From Rahnella inusitata_A (GTDB taxonomy: Bacteria > Pseudomonadota > Gammaproteobacteria > Enterobacterales > Enterobacteriaceae), in contig NZ_CBCPJJ010000024.1 in assembly GCF_965118895.1 (NCBI RefSeq), forward strand, positions 62,001 through 126,000: 64,000 nucleotides of DNA, read 5' to 3'. Positions 51,737 through 60,135 of the stretch are shown here, piece after piece (position 1 is the first letter of the stretch; each line of letters starts with the position of its first letter). The translations under genes and the position numbers were made by a program. The notes beneath the pieces were generated by a model. The model was not told the DNA's origin. It saw only the letters and a list, made by a program, of their open reading frames with translations, and did not search any database.

Positions 51737-53143
51737 TTACGCCACGGCGTCATGGCCGATGCTGTGGGTGGAGATGGCGTTCAGATCTTTCAGATAGGTA
51801 TCGCCCCAGTTGGCGATATCGTTTTTATGCAGGACGTTCATCATGTCGTTGTAGCGCTCAATACGCTCTTCCAGCGGCATGGTCAGTGCTTTATCCAGCG
51901 CGGCGGCGACATCATCGCGGTCATAGGGGTTGACGATCAGCGCAGCGGTCAGTTCATTGGCGGCACCGGCAAACTGAGAAAGCACCAGCACACCCGGATC
52001 TTTCGGATCCTGCGCCGCCACATACTCTTTCGCCACCAGATTCATGCCATCACGCAGCGGCGTGACCAGCCCGACGTCGGTCAGGCGGAACAGCTTCATC
52101 AGTAAACTGCGCTGGAAATGCTGATTGAGGTAAAACAGCGGCGTCTGGTTCAGGCTGCCATATTTACCGTTGATGCGTCCGACCTCGGTCTCAAGCTGGT
52201 GGCGCAAATCCTGATAAGCCTGCACATCACCGCGCGACGTCGGTGCGATTTGTGAGTAACGCACTTTACCGCGATGTTGCGGGAATTTCTCCAGCAGCGC
52301 TTCGAACGCCAGAAAACGCTCCGGCAGACCTTTGGTGTAATCCAGACGCTCACAGGAAATGATATTTTGCGCTTCACGCAGTTCCTGCTCCATCGCCGCC
52401 AGTTTGGAGGGCAGTGGCCCTTCGGCCATCTCTTTGATGCTGTCCGGCGCGATGCTGATCGGATAAACACCGGTGCTGAAGGTGTTACCGAAAGCCTGAT
52501 GCATATAAGTGCCGGTCGGCTGCAAGGTGGTCAGCTCGCCCAGATTATCAAGAAACGCCAGACGGTCGCCTTCGGTCTGGAACCCCAGCAAATCGTACTG
52601 CGACATCATTTCCAGCAGCTCGTTATGAGGCGGCACTGCGTTGAAGATTTCAGGTGTCGGGAACGGAATATGCAGGAAGAAACCGATGCGGTTGGTCACG
52701 CCCAGTTTTCGCAGTGACGCAGCAAAAGGCAGCAGATGATAATCGTGGATCCACAGAATATCGTCAGGTTTAAGCAGCGGGAGCAATCTTCTCGCCAGCA
52801 GGTCATTTACACGGCAGTAACCTTCCCAGGCTTCACGCTGGTAATCCACCAGATCGATGCGGTAATGAAGCGCAGGCCAAAGGACGGCGTTGGAGAACTG
52901 ACAATAATAGAGATCGTAATCGTTCTGATTGAGCGGGACCGAGGCATACGTAATACCGTCGTCTTCCACCACGCTCATATCATCTTCTTCGCTCTCAGAG
53001 ATTTCGCTGATTTCACCGTTCCAGCCAAACCACAGGCCGGAAGTATTTTTCAATGCATCCACAATACCGACGGCAAGACCGCCGGCGGATTTGGTGCCAT
53101 CAGGGATGGCAATACGGTTAGAGACTACAACGAGGCGACTCAT
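51737..53143 (-). CDS. otsA: Trehalose-6-phosphate synthase
   Basis: 468 residues, GT20. N-terminal LVVVSNRIAIPDGTKSAGGLAVG contains the glucose-6-phosphate and UDP contacts; WIHDYHLLPFAASLRK, ISCERLDYTKGLPERFLAFE and FAGAANELTAALIVNPYD are typical. Makes trehalose-6-P from UDP-glucose and glucose-6-P under osmotic or stationary stress. Start overlaps the otsB stop (ATGA) and has AAGGAG upstream. Confidence 0.97.
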   Translation of the reverse strand: MSRLVVVSNRIAIPDGTKSAGGLAVGIVDALKNTSGLWFGWNGEISEISESEEDDMSVVEDDGITYASVPLNQNDYDLYYCQFSNAVLWPALHYRIDLVDYQREAWEGYCRVNDLLARRLLPLLKPDDILWIHDYHLLPFAASLRKLGVTNRIGFFLHIPFPTPEIFNAVPPHNELLEMMSQYDLLGFQTEGDRLAFLDNLGELTTLQPTGTYMHQAFGNTFSTGVYPISIAPDSIKEMAEGPLPSKLAAMEQELREAQNIISCERLDYTKGLPERFLAFEALLEKFPQHRGKVRYSQIAPTSRGDVQAYQDLRHQLETEVGRINGKYGSLNQTPLFYLNQHFQRSLLMKLFRLTDVGLVTPLRDGMNLVAKEYVAAQDPKDPGVLVLSQFAGAANELTAALIVNPYDRDDVAAALDKALTMPLEERIERYNDMMNVLHKNDIANWGDTYLKDLNAISTHSIGHDAVA

Positions 53144-53961
53144 AAACTGGACTCCTTTACTTCTACATTATTGTTATTTAGGTGACGTTGTAACATCGCT
53201 TGTTCAAGCATTTGTTCAATCCAGCTGTAAACGTCGGTGACTTTCCCGAGCCGGTAGCGCGCATGGCTTGACCCATCTCCGACTTTCACGGTGATCCCGT
53301 GCAGCGCGTTGACGGCCTGAAACCCTTTTTCATCGGTCAGGTCATCACCGACAAACACCGGCGTGCGGCCAGCAAACGGCGCCTGCTGCATAAATTCGGT
53401 GATGGCGGCCCCTTTATCATTGCCGCGGGGTTTGATTTCGGCCACGCATTTCCCGCGCTGTAACATCAGCTGCGGAAACTTCGCCACAGCGGCTTCAGCC
53501 AGCGTTAGCACCTGCTGCTGGTAATCCGTTGCCTGACGGTAATGCAGCGCAAACGCCATTCCTTTTGCTTCGAGCAGCGTACCCGGCATTTCCGCCATTC
53601 CCTGTTCCAGCATGTGCAGTAAAGGCACCGCCACCGCTTCCGGCAGGGAAACGCGGTGCAGATTGCCTGCGCTGTCGCGCAGTTCTGCGCCGTGAACACC
53701 GGCGGCCGGGAAGACAAACGGCGTGGCGAGCTGATCCAGTTGCTCAATCGGGCGGCCTGAGATCAGCGCCAGCGCGCCATTGCAGGCCACCGACAAAGTT
53801 TGCAGGTTGTTACGGACATTAACGGGGATACTGACGGCGTCCGGCTCGGGGCAGATTTCTGCCAGCGTGCCATCGACGTCGAAGAAGAACGCATAATCCC
53901 CGCCGTGTATGGCGGGATTCGGGGGTGTTTCCGGGGTAGTATCCTGCGTGCTGCTGTTCAA
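53140..53961 (-). CDS. otsB: Trehalose-6-phosphate phosphatase
   Basis: 273 residues from a TTG at 53961, chosen because AGGAG lies seven bases upstream; an in-frame GTG at 53997 lacks a site. HAD phosphatase with DVDGTLAE (nucleophile Asp), ALISGRPIEQLDQL, and GDDLTDEKGF. Removes phosphate from trehalose-6-P made by OtsA, encoded by the next, overlapping gene. Confidence 0.95.
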   Translation of the reverse strand: MNSSTQDTTPETPPNPAIHGGDYAFFFDVDGTLAEICPEPDAVSIPVNVRNNLQTLSVACNGALALISGRPIEQLDQLATPFVFPAAGVHGAELRDSAGNLHRVSLPEAVAVPLLHMLEQGMAEMPGTLLEAKGMAFALHYRQATDYQQQVLTLAEAAVAKFPQLMLQRGKCVAEIKPRGNDKGAAITEFMQQAPFAGRTPVFVGDDLTDEKGFQAVNALHGITVKVGDGSSHARYRLGKVTDVYSWIEQMLEQAMLQRHLNNNNVEVKESSL

Positions 53962-54089
53962 AATGATGCTCCTGTTTGTGAGGCTGAGCACAATCACATG
54001 CTGTGCTTCTTGCTTTTACAATCGATTAACTATAGCCCCAATTAAAGGGGCTAAAGGGATTATCGGATTATTCCAGAACCGACTGCGCC

Positions 54090-55781
54090 TCATGGTCTGC
54101 CTTCCTCCAGCCTGTCCCGGTCATTTCTCACCAGCAGACTCTCATCACTCAGCCGGTCAATCACCGGATAGGCCACGGCGGCAATGTGATGATGTACGCG
54201 GCGGTAATCACGCAGTACGCGCTGGAAAATATCGCCCGATTCCGCCCAGGCATTTTTATCCTCACGCAGCTTTTTAAAATGCTCACGGCTGGCCGTGGCT
54301 TCGATCTGGCGGATCACTTCCTTTCGCGCCACCAGCTGATGTGCGGCAGGCAGGTCTTCGCCAAGGAACGCGGTGACCGCCAGACGCAGACTGGTCAGAA
54401 TTTCCTCATGCAGCAGGCCGATGTTATGCAACTCGAATTCACTGAACAGCTCACCCCGTTGCGCACGACGTGTCGCCAGCTGCGCGAGGCTGCTGGAGAG
54501 AATGTCTCCGGCGTGCTCTGTGTTGATCACAAACATCAGGATCTCCTGCGCGCGGTCGGCGTCGGAATCGCTCAGCCCGTCCTGCCCCAGATCGGCCAGA
54601 TACGCGCGGATCGCCGCACTCAGTCCGTCAAGCTGGTGATCCAGCTGGCGGATGTCTGCCGCTGAACGATTTTCGGGCGCGTGGAACAGCGCCCGCAGCC
54701 GGTCGAGCATCAAGTTCAGCATGTCGGCGGCGCGCAGCGATTCACGCACCGAGTTGGACAGCCCGATATAGGCGATATCCAGCCCGGCTTCGTCGAGATA
54801 CATCGGCATTCCGGCGTCAACGGCGCGCCCGGCTTCCGGCAAGAGTCGCTCCAGCATACGGGCCATCGGTGCGGTCAGGCCGATGAAGGCCGCCGCCAGC
54901 ACTGCGCTGAATGCCGTGTGAAACCCGATCACCCACTGCGGCGGCGTCAGCGCCAGCCTGTCGGCCAGCGTACTGAGCACCGGCATCATCGCCAGCGCCA
55001 GCACGCAGCCTGCACCACGAATAAGCAGATTTCCCACCGGCAGACGGCGTGCAGCGGCGGAACCGGCGTTGAGCACCGGCGGCAATGCCCCGCCGATATT
55101 CGCCCCGAGCACCAGTACCATCGCGGTGACCGGCGTCATCACGCCGGTGGCGGCCAGCGAGGCAATCAGCAAAATCACCGCGACGCTCGAGTGACAAATC
55201 AGCGTCAGGACGATCGCCACCAGCAGTGCGATCAGCGTATCGCCCTCCAGCCCCTGCATCACGGCGTGGAACACCGGCGTGGTTTCGATATGGCTAAGCG
55301 TCGCGCCCAGCAGGCTAAGCGACATCAGCATCAGGCCGAGGCCAATCAGCGCGCAACCGGCGCTTTCGAAACCAGAATGATCGCGGATTTTAAATACCAC
55401 GAAGCCGCTGAGTATCAGCAGCGGGACAGCAACACCGGTGTTGAAACTCATCAGTTGCACCACCAGCGTGGAGCCCACGTTTGCGCCGAGCATCACCGCC
55501 AGCGCCGGCGCGAGGCCCAGGGTTCCGGCGGCGGTAAAGGAGGTCGCCATCAGGCTGACCGCCGTACTGCTTTGCAACAAGCCGGTGATGCCGATACCGG
55601 CCAGCAGCGCCATCCAGCGGCTGGTGAGGTGCCGCCCCATCCAGTTACGCAGCGGTGTACCAAAACCGCGTTGCAGCGCGGTCGAAATCATATGGGAACC
55701 CCAAAGCAGCAGCGCGATCGCGCCAGCCAGGTTGATCAGCAGCTGGGTTCCGGATTGGGTGGTCATGGTCATTACAGTCAT
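54090..55781 (-). CDS. Na/Pi cotransporter family protein with PhoU-like domain
   Basis: 563 residues. Two inverted Na_Pi_cotrans repeats with QSST motifs (GLLQSSTAVSLMATSF; second repeat ICHSSVAVILLIASLA) span about residues 10-310. A cytoplasmic PhoU-like helical region follows (residues 340-550). GGGGAG precedes ATG 55781. YjbB-like; probably exports or regulates phosphate. The lone gene borders the remnant region. Confidence 0.92.
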   Translation of the reverse strand: MTVMTMTTQSGTQLLINLAGAIALLLWGSHMISTALQRGFGTPLRNWMGRHLTSRWMALLAGIGITGLLQSSTAVSLMATSFTAAGTLGLAPALAVMLGANVGSTLVVQLMSFNTGVAVPLLILSGFVVFKIRDHSGFESAGCALIGLGLMLMSLSLLGATLSHIETTPVFHAVMQGLEGDTLIALLVAIVLTLICHSSVAVILLIASLAATGVMTPVTAMVLVLGANIGGALPPVLNAGSAAARRLPVGNLLIRGAGCVLALAMMPVLSTLADRLALTPPQWVIGFHTAFSAVLAAAFIGLTAPMARMLERLLPEAGRAVDAGMPMYLDEAGLDIAYIGLSNSVRESLRAADMLNLMLDRLRALFHAPENRSAADIRQLDHQLDGLSAAIRAYLADLGQDGLSDSDADRAQEILMFVINTEHAGDILSSSLAQLATRRAQRGELFSEFELHNIGLLHEEILTSLRLAVTAFLGEDLPAAHQLVARKEVIRQIEATASREHFKKLREDKNAWAESGDIFQRVLRDYRRVHHHIAAVAYPVIDRLSDESLLVRNDRDRLEEGRP

Positions 55782-55841
55782 TTCTTTGCTCCCCTTTTTC
55801 AGGGTTGTCGTTGTTATTCTTTTATGATGAAAAGATTTTGG

Positions 55842-56042
55842 TCAAAAGCTGACAGCGAAATTAAGCGTCAGGACAGGTGCCGCGATGGGCTGCGGCACCT
55901 TGTTCAGCGGATCAGAACCACTGTTTGGTTTGCCCGGTTGTCCTGCCGCATCGCGACGCAATACGCTGGCGGTCGTGCGGACCATGGCTTTCAACGCTTC
56001 GGCAGATTTTGCCGAGCGATGTTCCTGCCAGAAACATTCGCG
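55842..56042 (-). pseudogene. Fragment of a Mg2+-transporting P-type ATPase (MgtA/MgtB-like)
   Basis: Minus-strand reading gives RECFWQEHRSAKSAEALKAM then VRTTASVLRR, which matches the start of the actuator region of MgtA/MgtB. The rest of the frame (DAAGQPGKPNSGSDPLNK...) does not. No start codon is in place, a TAA lies just upstream, and the remaining 800 residues are absent. A decayed remnant. An 8-bp hairpin GGTGCCGC/GCGGCACC (55876-55899) lies inside. Confidence 0.65.
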
Positions 56043-56278
56043 TTAATTAAGCGATCGGTATTTATCAATTTTAATGCGCAGGACTTCCCGCCATTTATTA
56101 ATTCCCTTTCAACAACGAGCATTAAATAAACGGAGTGAAATCGATTATTTGTCTTTTATTTCGGCATGGCTTCGCCGCTCTCTTTATTATTTCCATGAAC
56201 AGAAATAATAAAAAAGACGATAACGGTCAGGCGTCAATAAAGACGATGTTCAGCGCGGCAAAAATGCCACGGGCTGAA

Positions 56279-56524
56279 TCAGGCGGGGGAAAACCGACTT
56301 TGCGGTTCTTCGCTGTCAGAAACGATACAACGCTGCTCCAGCCGGCCGGTGACAGGACTGACACGCCAGGTGGTCACAGAGGAATGCATTCTGTTGATTT
56401 TAGAAGAAAAAATGGATGGCGAATCTTTCTTACGGGCACCCAGCGTCCTGTCGCGGGACGGGCGGACACGCAAAGTGGACGTCAGCGTTTTGACATCGGC
56501 AAAAAGGGTAGATTTGAACTTCAT
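56279..56524 (-). CDS. Hypothetical small basic protein
   Basis: 81 residues from ATG 56524 with GAGG six bases upstream. Basic N-terminal half (KFKSTLFADVKTLTSTLRVR, then PSRDRTLGARKK), followed by TTWRVSPVTGRLEQRCIV. No family recognised. The good binding site and biased composition argue for a real gene, but it stands in a region of decayed genes and may be nonfunctional. Confidence 0.4.
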   Translation of the reverse strand: MKFKSTLFADVKTLTSTLRVRPSRDRTLGARKKDSPSIFSSKINRMHSSVTTWRVSPVTGRLEQRCIVSDSEEPQSRFSPA

Positions 56525-56787
56525 AACACACCTCGGGACCGTGACTTTCAGGTTGAGGTGAGATAACACAAGAGCATCAGGCTCTGGCGAGGCACACCCA
56601 AACGATGAAATGATCACAATCGATTTCATGTTTAAAATTCCGGCGCGCTATGTCAGCGTCGTCCGGTGAGTTACTAAATACTGTGTCCATTAGTCTCTTA
56701 TGTATTAGTGGATAAAGGCCGCAACTTCCGGCTCGTGCAATTTACCCATGCTGTATATTATTGTCAACCTGCAAAAGCAGTTTAAAT

Positions 56788-56833
56788 CGTTCGTTTATAT
56801 TTGAGTGAGGTTACATGGAAATATAAACGAACG
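56788..56833. repeat. Perfect 15-bp inverted repeat
   Basis: CGTTCGTTTATATTT (56788-56802) and AAATATAAACGAACG (56819-56833) are perfectly complementary, with a 16-base spacer. It lies in the remnant region, unattached to a clear gene. It could be an operator, a recombination site or a leftover of a mobile element. Confidence 0.6.
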
Positions 56834-56858
56834 TAAACAAACTTATTATTTTGCCAGG

Positions 56859-57062
56859 CTATTCATTCCCGGCAAGGCGACGGCGGATCGGTTCAAACTC
56901 CGGCTTACCGTTGAAAGGAACTTCACCCGGATAAGTAAATGGTGCCATTTGTCATAAGACAGGCGCACCCAGCTGGCGCCGTGGCCATGCAGTGCGGCGA
57001 AGTAGGCAGAATCTGGCGGGATGCACCAGAAGTTTGAACGACCGCACAGGCAGAAACCTAAA
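56859..57062 (-). pseudogene. Frameshifted gene fragment of unknown family
   Basis: Minus strand reads RSNFWCIPPDSAYFAALHG then HGASWVRLSYDKW; a frame change near 56950 continues PFTYPGEVPFNGKPEFEPI and stops at TAG (56861-56859). The two pieces read like one protein C-terminus joined by a frameshift. I do not recognise the parent family. Confidence 0.4.
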
Positions 57063-57063
57063 A

Positions 57064-57092
57064 ACGCCGGTAAGTGTTGAACCGACCGGCGT
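57064..57092 (-). terminator. Intrinsic terminator of the togT-pelX-kdgM operon
   Basis: ACGCCGGT (57064-57071) and ACCGGCGT (57085-57092) pair perfectly, with a 13-base loop. On the minus strand the stem runs into TTTT. It lies 29 bases beyond the kdgM stop. Confidence 0.75.
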
Positions 57093-57120
57093 GTCTGTCA
57101 GACATGTTGAGGTTTAGCTA

Positions 57121-57801
57121 TCAGAAATTGTATTGCACGCCGAGACGGAACCGCGTCTGGCGTTCGTCGGTGGTTTTACGCACTGAGACATCGCCGATCT
57201 GCGCATACGGCGTCCATTGTTTATTAATGTTATAAGCGACTTTTAGATCCTGTTCGTAATCCCATTTATCATTGTCGTATAACACCTGGTCGCTGTGTTT
57301 ATAAATATAGTTATATTCGAAACGCCAGTCGGCAAGACGATATCCCAGCCAGATTTCGCCCCGATTGGTTTTACGGTCTTCGGTATTCTCTTTGGTATAT
57401 CGGGTATATTCATAACGGTAACGGGCATTAAGGTAGATGCCGCTGTCGAAGGTATATCCGGCGGTTAAAAATGGCTTATAGATGCTGTTATCCGAACTGG
57501 ATTCCAGCGTAAAACCGGGTTGCAGGAAAAACGCCGGCGTCACTTTATACTGATAGCTGACGGTGCTCTCTGTGCCGTTATCCACCAGATTATTAAAGGG
57601 TTTGTTTGGATTATCCCCACCGGACTTCCACTTGGCTTCCAGCGAGAAACCAAAGCCGCTGGCAAAACGGTGTGACACCATCGCCCGGTCTTTATTTTGC
57701 TTACTGTCGTCCAGCCATTCATGGCGAAGATCAATAGTGACAGCCTGACTACCGGCGCTGGCCAGCAGCAGACCGCAGAGCAGCAGTCTGTTATTTTTCA
57801 T
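57121..57801 (-). CDS. kdgM: KdgM-family oligogalacturonate porin
   Basis: 226 residues. Signal peptide (LLLCGLLLASAGSQA) and a 12-stranded barrel pattern ending in the outer-membrane signature RLGVQYNF. VTIDLRHEWLDDSK at the mature start and alternating Tyr-rich strands are characteristic of KdgM. It lets oligogalacturonides from pectin through the outer membrane. Third gene of the togT-pelX-kdgM group, 75 bases after pelX. Confidence 0.93.
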   Translation of the reverse strand: MKNNRLLLCGLLLASAGSQAVTIDLRHEWLDDSKQNKDRAMVSHRFASGFGFSLEAKWKSGGDNPNKPFNNLVDNGTESTVSYQYKVTPAFFLQPGFTLESSSDNSIYKPFLTAGYTFDSGIYLNARYRYEYTRYTKENTEDRKTNRGEIWLGYRLADWRFEYNYIYKHSDQVLYDNDKWDYEQDLKVAYNINKQWTPYAQIGDVSVRKTTDERQTRFRLGVQYNF

Positions 57802-57876
57802 GTTTTAATAATCCCAGAGATATTGAGTAGTGTTTTTATGTTTGTATTTAAGACTTCAGTCTTATTTTGGCTTCAT

Positions 57877-60057
57877 TTATTTCTTTTTTAGAAAATATTG
57901 ATAATTAAACGTACCGTCCGGATTACGCATCACGGGTTCCGGGAGTGTCATAGAAAGATAATCCTGCGGCTGTATTTCTTTTCCGGTGTTATTCACGCTT
58001 TTATGGCCGGTATAGAAATAATTGCTGTCATCTGCGTTGCCGCTGACCGCGTCGTCGTACTTGCCCTCCGTAGTACTCAGCGAAACGTTGCCTTTGAACA
58101 CGCCCTGTTTATCAGCGGGGGTATAAGGCGACGGGCGGAACAGGAAGTTGAAGCGTTTGTTGTTCAGCGCGCGGTTGTCTTCAATCACCAGTGCGCCGGG
58201 ATTAAAGTTATCGGTAAAGCCGTCCATGCCGTTTTCCACCGCCACGTTATGGCGGACGACGTGCGCGACCGGTAATCCTTCGCCACCGAGTTTGAAACCG
58301 TTGCTGCCGTTGTGAACCGAGAAACTGTTTTCAATCGTGACAACGCCGTTCGGGCCGTCCTCGATCTTATTGAACAGATCGAAACCGTCATCGACGTTGT
58401 CGTGGGAATAGCAGTTCACCAGACGGTTGCCCTCACCGACGCGCATTTTCACCGCAAAGCCATCGGCATTTTTCCGCCCCGGATCCTGATTTCCCCAGGA
58501 TTCTGAATTGCTGATCAGATTGTGGCTCGCCCACAATGCGCGACCGATGCCGTCCGGCGAGGCCACCCAGATGCCGGTATCGTCGGCGTGATGTGCTTTA
58601 ACGCGGTCGATATGATTGTAACTTCCGGCAACATGGAAACTTTTCTTCGTCACGGTAATGCCCTGCACGTTCCAGTAACTGGCGTCGAGTTTCAAGCCGT
58701 TGAAAATTACCTTATCGCCCTGCGCTTTCAGCGTTTTCATCGCCTTGTCCGTGCCGCTGGCGGTCGCCGGGATCCAGCTTGCCGGATAGTCACCATCCTC
58801 CAGCCAAAGCGTACCGCCCGGTGCCAGCAGATTGACCGCGCTGGCGAAATCCAGCGGATGCGCGCGGGAGCCGTCATTGCCCGCTGCGCCCTGCGCTGAG
58901 ACGTACAATTCATCCGGATTGCTCACCAGCACCATACTGACCGGAAATTCCTGCATCAGCGGCTGGCCATTTTTCGGCGTAAACGTCACGCGCAGCACCG
59001 TTGCGGGCTGGTCGGCGTGGAACGGCACCGCGGCCACTTCGCCGCCGCGCACCGTTTGCTGACGAAGCAGCGGTTTGCCGCCCTGTTCAATCTGCAACTG
59101 CCCGTCACCGTTAGTGCGCAACTGGAAAACACCGTCGCGTCGGGCTATCGCCGGAGAGGACATCACTTCAATGCGCGGCCTCAGTGACGGCGTCACGTAG
59201 GGTGCGGAAGGCTGTGTGTGCGCTTCGCTGAGCGTCAGCTTAGCGTGATTGACGGTAATGCTGGCGTTGCGCGAGGCGAAGAACCCGACGTAATAGCCGG
59301 TTTTATCAAGCATTGTGATGCGGCCAGCGCCTTCGGCAGTTTTCGTCGTCCACTGTTCGCTGCCCTGAGGCGCATACGCGACGTCAAAGCCGGTGTCCGT
59401 GCGCGTCAGGCGCAGGGAGAAATGCGCGGGGGTGGTCAGCGGATGATAACTTTCGCGCACAATGCCGATGCCGGTATTGCCCCACGGCTGCTTCACGCCC
59501 TGTCTGGCAATTAACGCAACCACCGGTGGTTTATCGCCTGTCGCCATCACGCTGTTCATGACCATATTGGACGCCGCTGGCAATTCCTCGATGCCCGGTT
59601 TGGTCACCGGCTCGCGTGGCATTCCGAGAATATCGCGCACCAGCAAACCCGCGCCTTCCTGACCCGCCGGTTTGGCACCGTTTTCCGGTCCAAACTGGTT
59701 GAGCGTGATGTCCGCTTCCAGCTGGAAATTCACGTCGGCCGGTAAGCGCGTGTAGAAATAGGTTAATCCGTCGTGGCTGTTACCCACCTTTCCGCCGCGG
59801 CTTTCAACGGTAAACGGCGTCGTCAGCGGCGTTCCGGCGGCGGGGATGGTTTTACCGTCCGCCAGCCGGGTTTCGTTCATGCCGATTTTTTCCGGCAAAA
59901 CGTTAGTCGCAAAATTAATATCGGTGGACTGGCCAAAGGTGATGCTGTGCCAGACCAGACTGCCGGGGGCAGGCAATGCGGCGGCCATGCCCTGTGCGCT
60001 TGCCCCGAGAGACAGCGCGACAATAAACAGGTGTCGTTCCCACATAATCTTTCTCAT
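57877..60057 (-). CDS. pelX: Exopolygalacturonate lyase / pectate lyase, PL9 family
   Basis: 726 residues. Signal peptide ending near MAAALP, an N-terminal domain of about 370 residues, then a right-handed beta-helix (PL9) with DDTGIWV, NVDDGFDLFNK and NGMDGFTDNFNPGALVI loops. Matches Dickeya PelX-type exo-pectate lyases that cleave disaccharides from oligogalacturonides in the periplasm. Start ATG 60057, or ATG 60045, both plausible. Between the OG transporter and the OG porin, as in pectinolytic enterobacteria. Confidence 0.88.
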   Translation of the reverse strand: MRKIMWERHLFIVALSLGASAQGMAAALPAPGSLVWHSITFGQSTDINFATNVLPEKIGMNETRLADGKTIPAAGTPLTTPFTVESRGGKVGNSHDGLTYFYTRLPADVNFQLEADITLNQFGPENGAKPAGQEGAGLLVRDILGMPREPVTKPGIEELPAASNMVMNSVMATGDKPPVVALIARQGVKQPWGNTGIGIVRESYHPLTTPAHFSLRLTRTDTGFDVAYAPQGSEQWTTKTAEGAGRITMLDKTGYYVGFFASRNASITVNHAKLTLSEAHTQPSAPYVTPSLRPRIEVMSSPAIARRDGVFQLRTNGDGQLQIEQGGKPLLRQQTVRGGEVAAVPFHADQPATVLRVTFTPKNGQPLMQEFPVSMVLVSNPDELYVSAQGAAGNDGSRAHPLDFASAVNLLAPGGTLWLEDGDYPASWIPATASGTDKAMKTLKAQGDKVIFNGLKLDASYWNVQGITVTKKSFHVAGSYNHIDRVKAHHADDTGIWVASPDGIGRALWASHNLISNSESWGNQDPGRKNADGFAVKMRVGEGNRLVNCYSHDNVDDGFDLFNKIEDGPNGVVTIENSFSVHNGSNGFKLGGEGLPVAHVVRHNVAVENGMDGFTDNFNPGALVIEDNRALNNKRFNFLFRPSPYTPADKQGVFKGNVSLSTTEGKYDDAVSGNADDSNYFYTGHKSVNNTGKEIQPQDYLSMTLPEPVMRNPDGTFNYQYFLKKK

Positions 60058-60077
60058 CCTGAATGCGTAAGGCGTCG

Positions 60078-60098
60078 CTGGCCGGGTGTACCGGCCAG
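60078..60098 (-). repeat. Hairpin between togT and pelX
   Basis: CTGGCCGG (60078-60085) and CCGGCCAG (60091-60098) form a perfect 8-bp stem with loop GTGTA. In an operon spacer of 78 bases, it may stabilise or partly terminate the togT mRNA. Confidence 0.5.
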
Positions 60099-60135
60099 TC
60101 GGTTAGGTTATCGTGAGTAAGGTAAAGCTCAGGAA

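Noticed and set aside
55876..55899. 8-bp hairpin as terminator of the Na/Pi gene or a regulatory RNA
   Set aside because: It lies upstream of that gene on its strand, inside the Mg2+-ATPase fragment, and has no T run.
54681..56129. 482-codon open frame on the plus strand opposite the Na/Pi transporter
   Set aside because: Composition is dominated by Gln, His, Arg and Gly, as expected for the complement of a GC-rich gene, and the opposite strand encodes a clear transporter.
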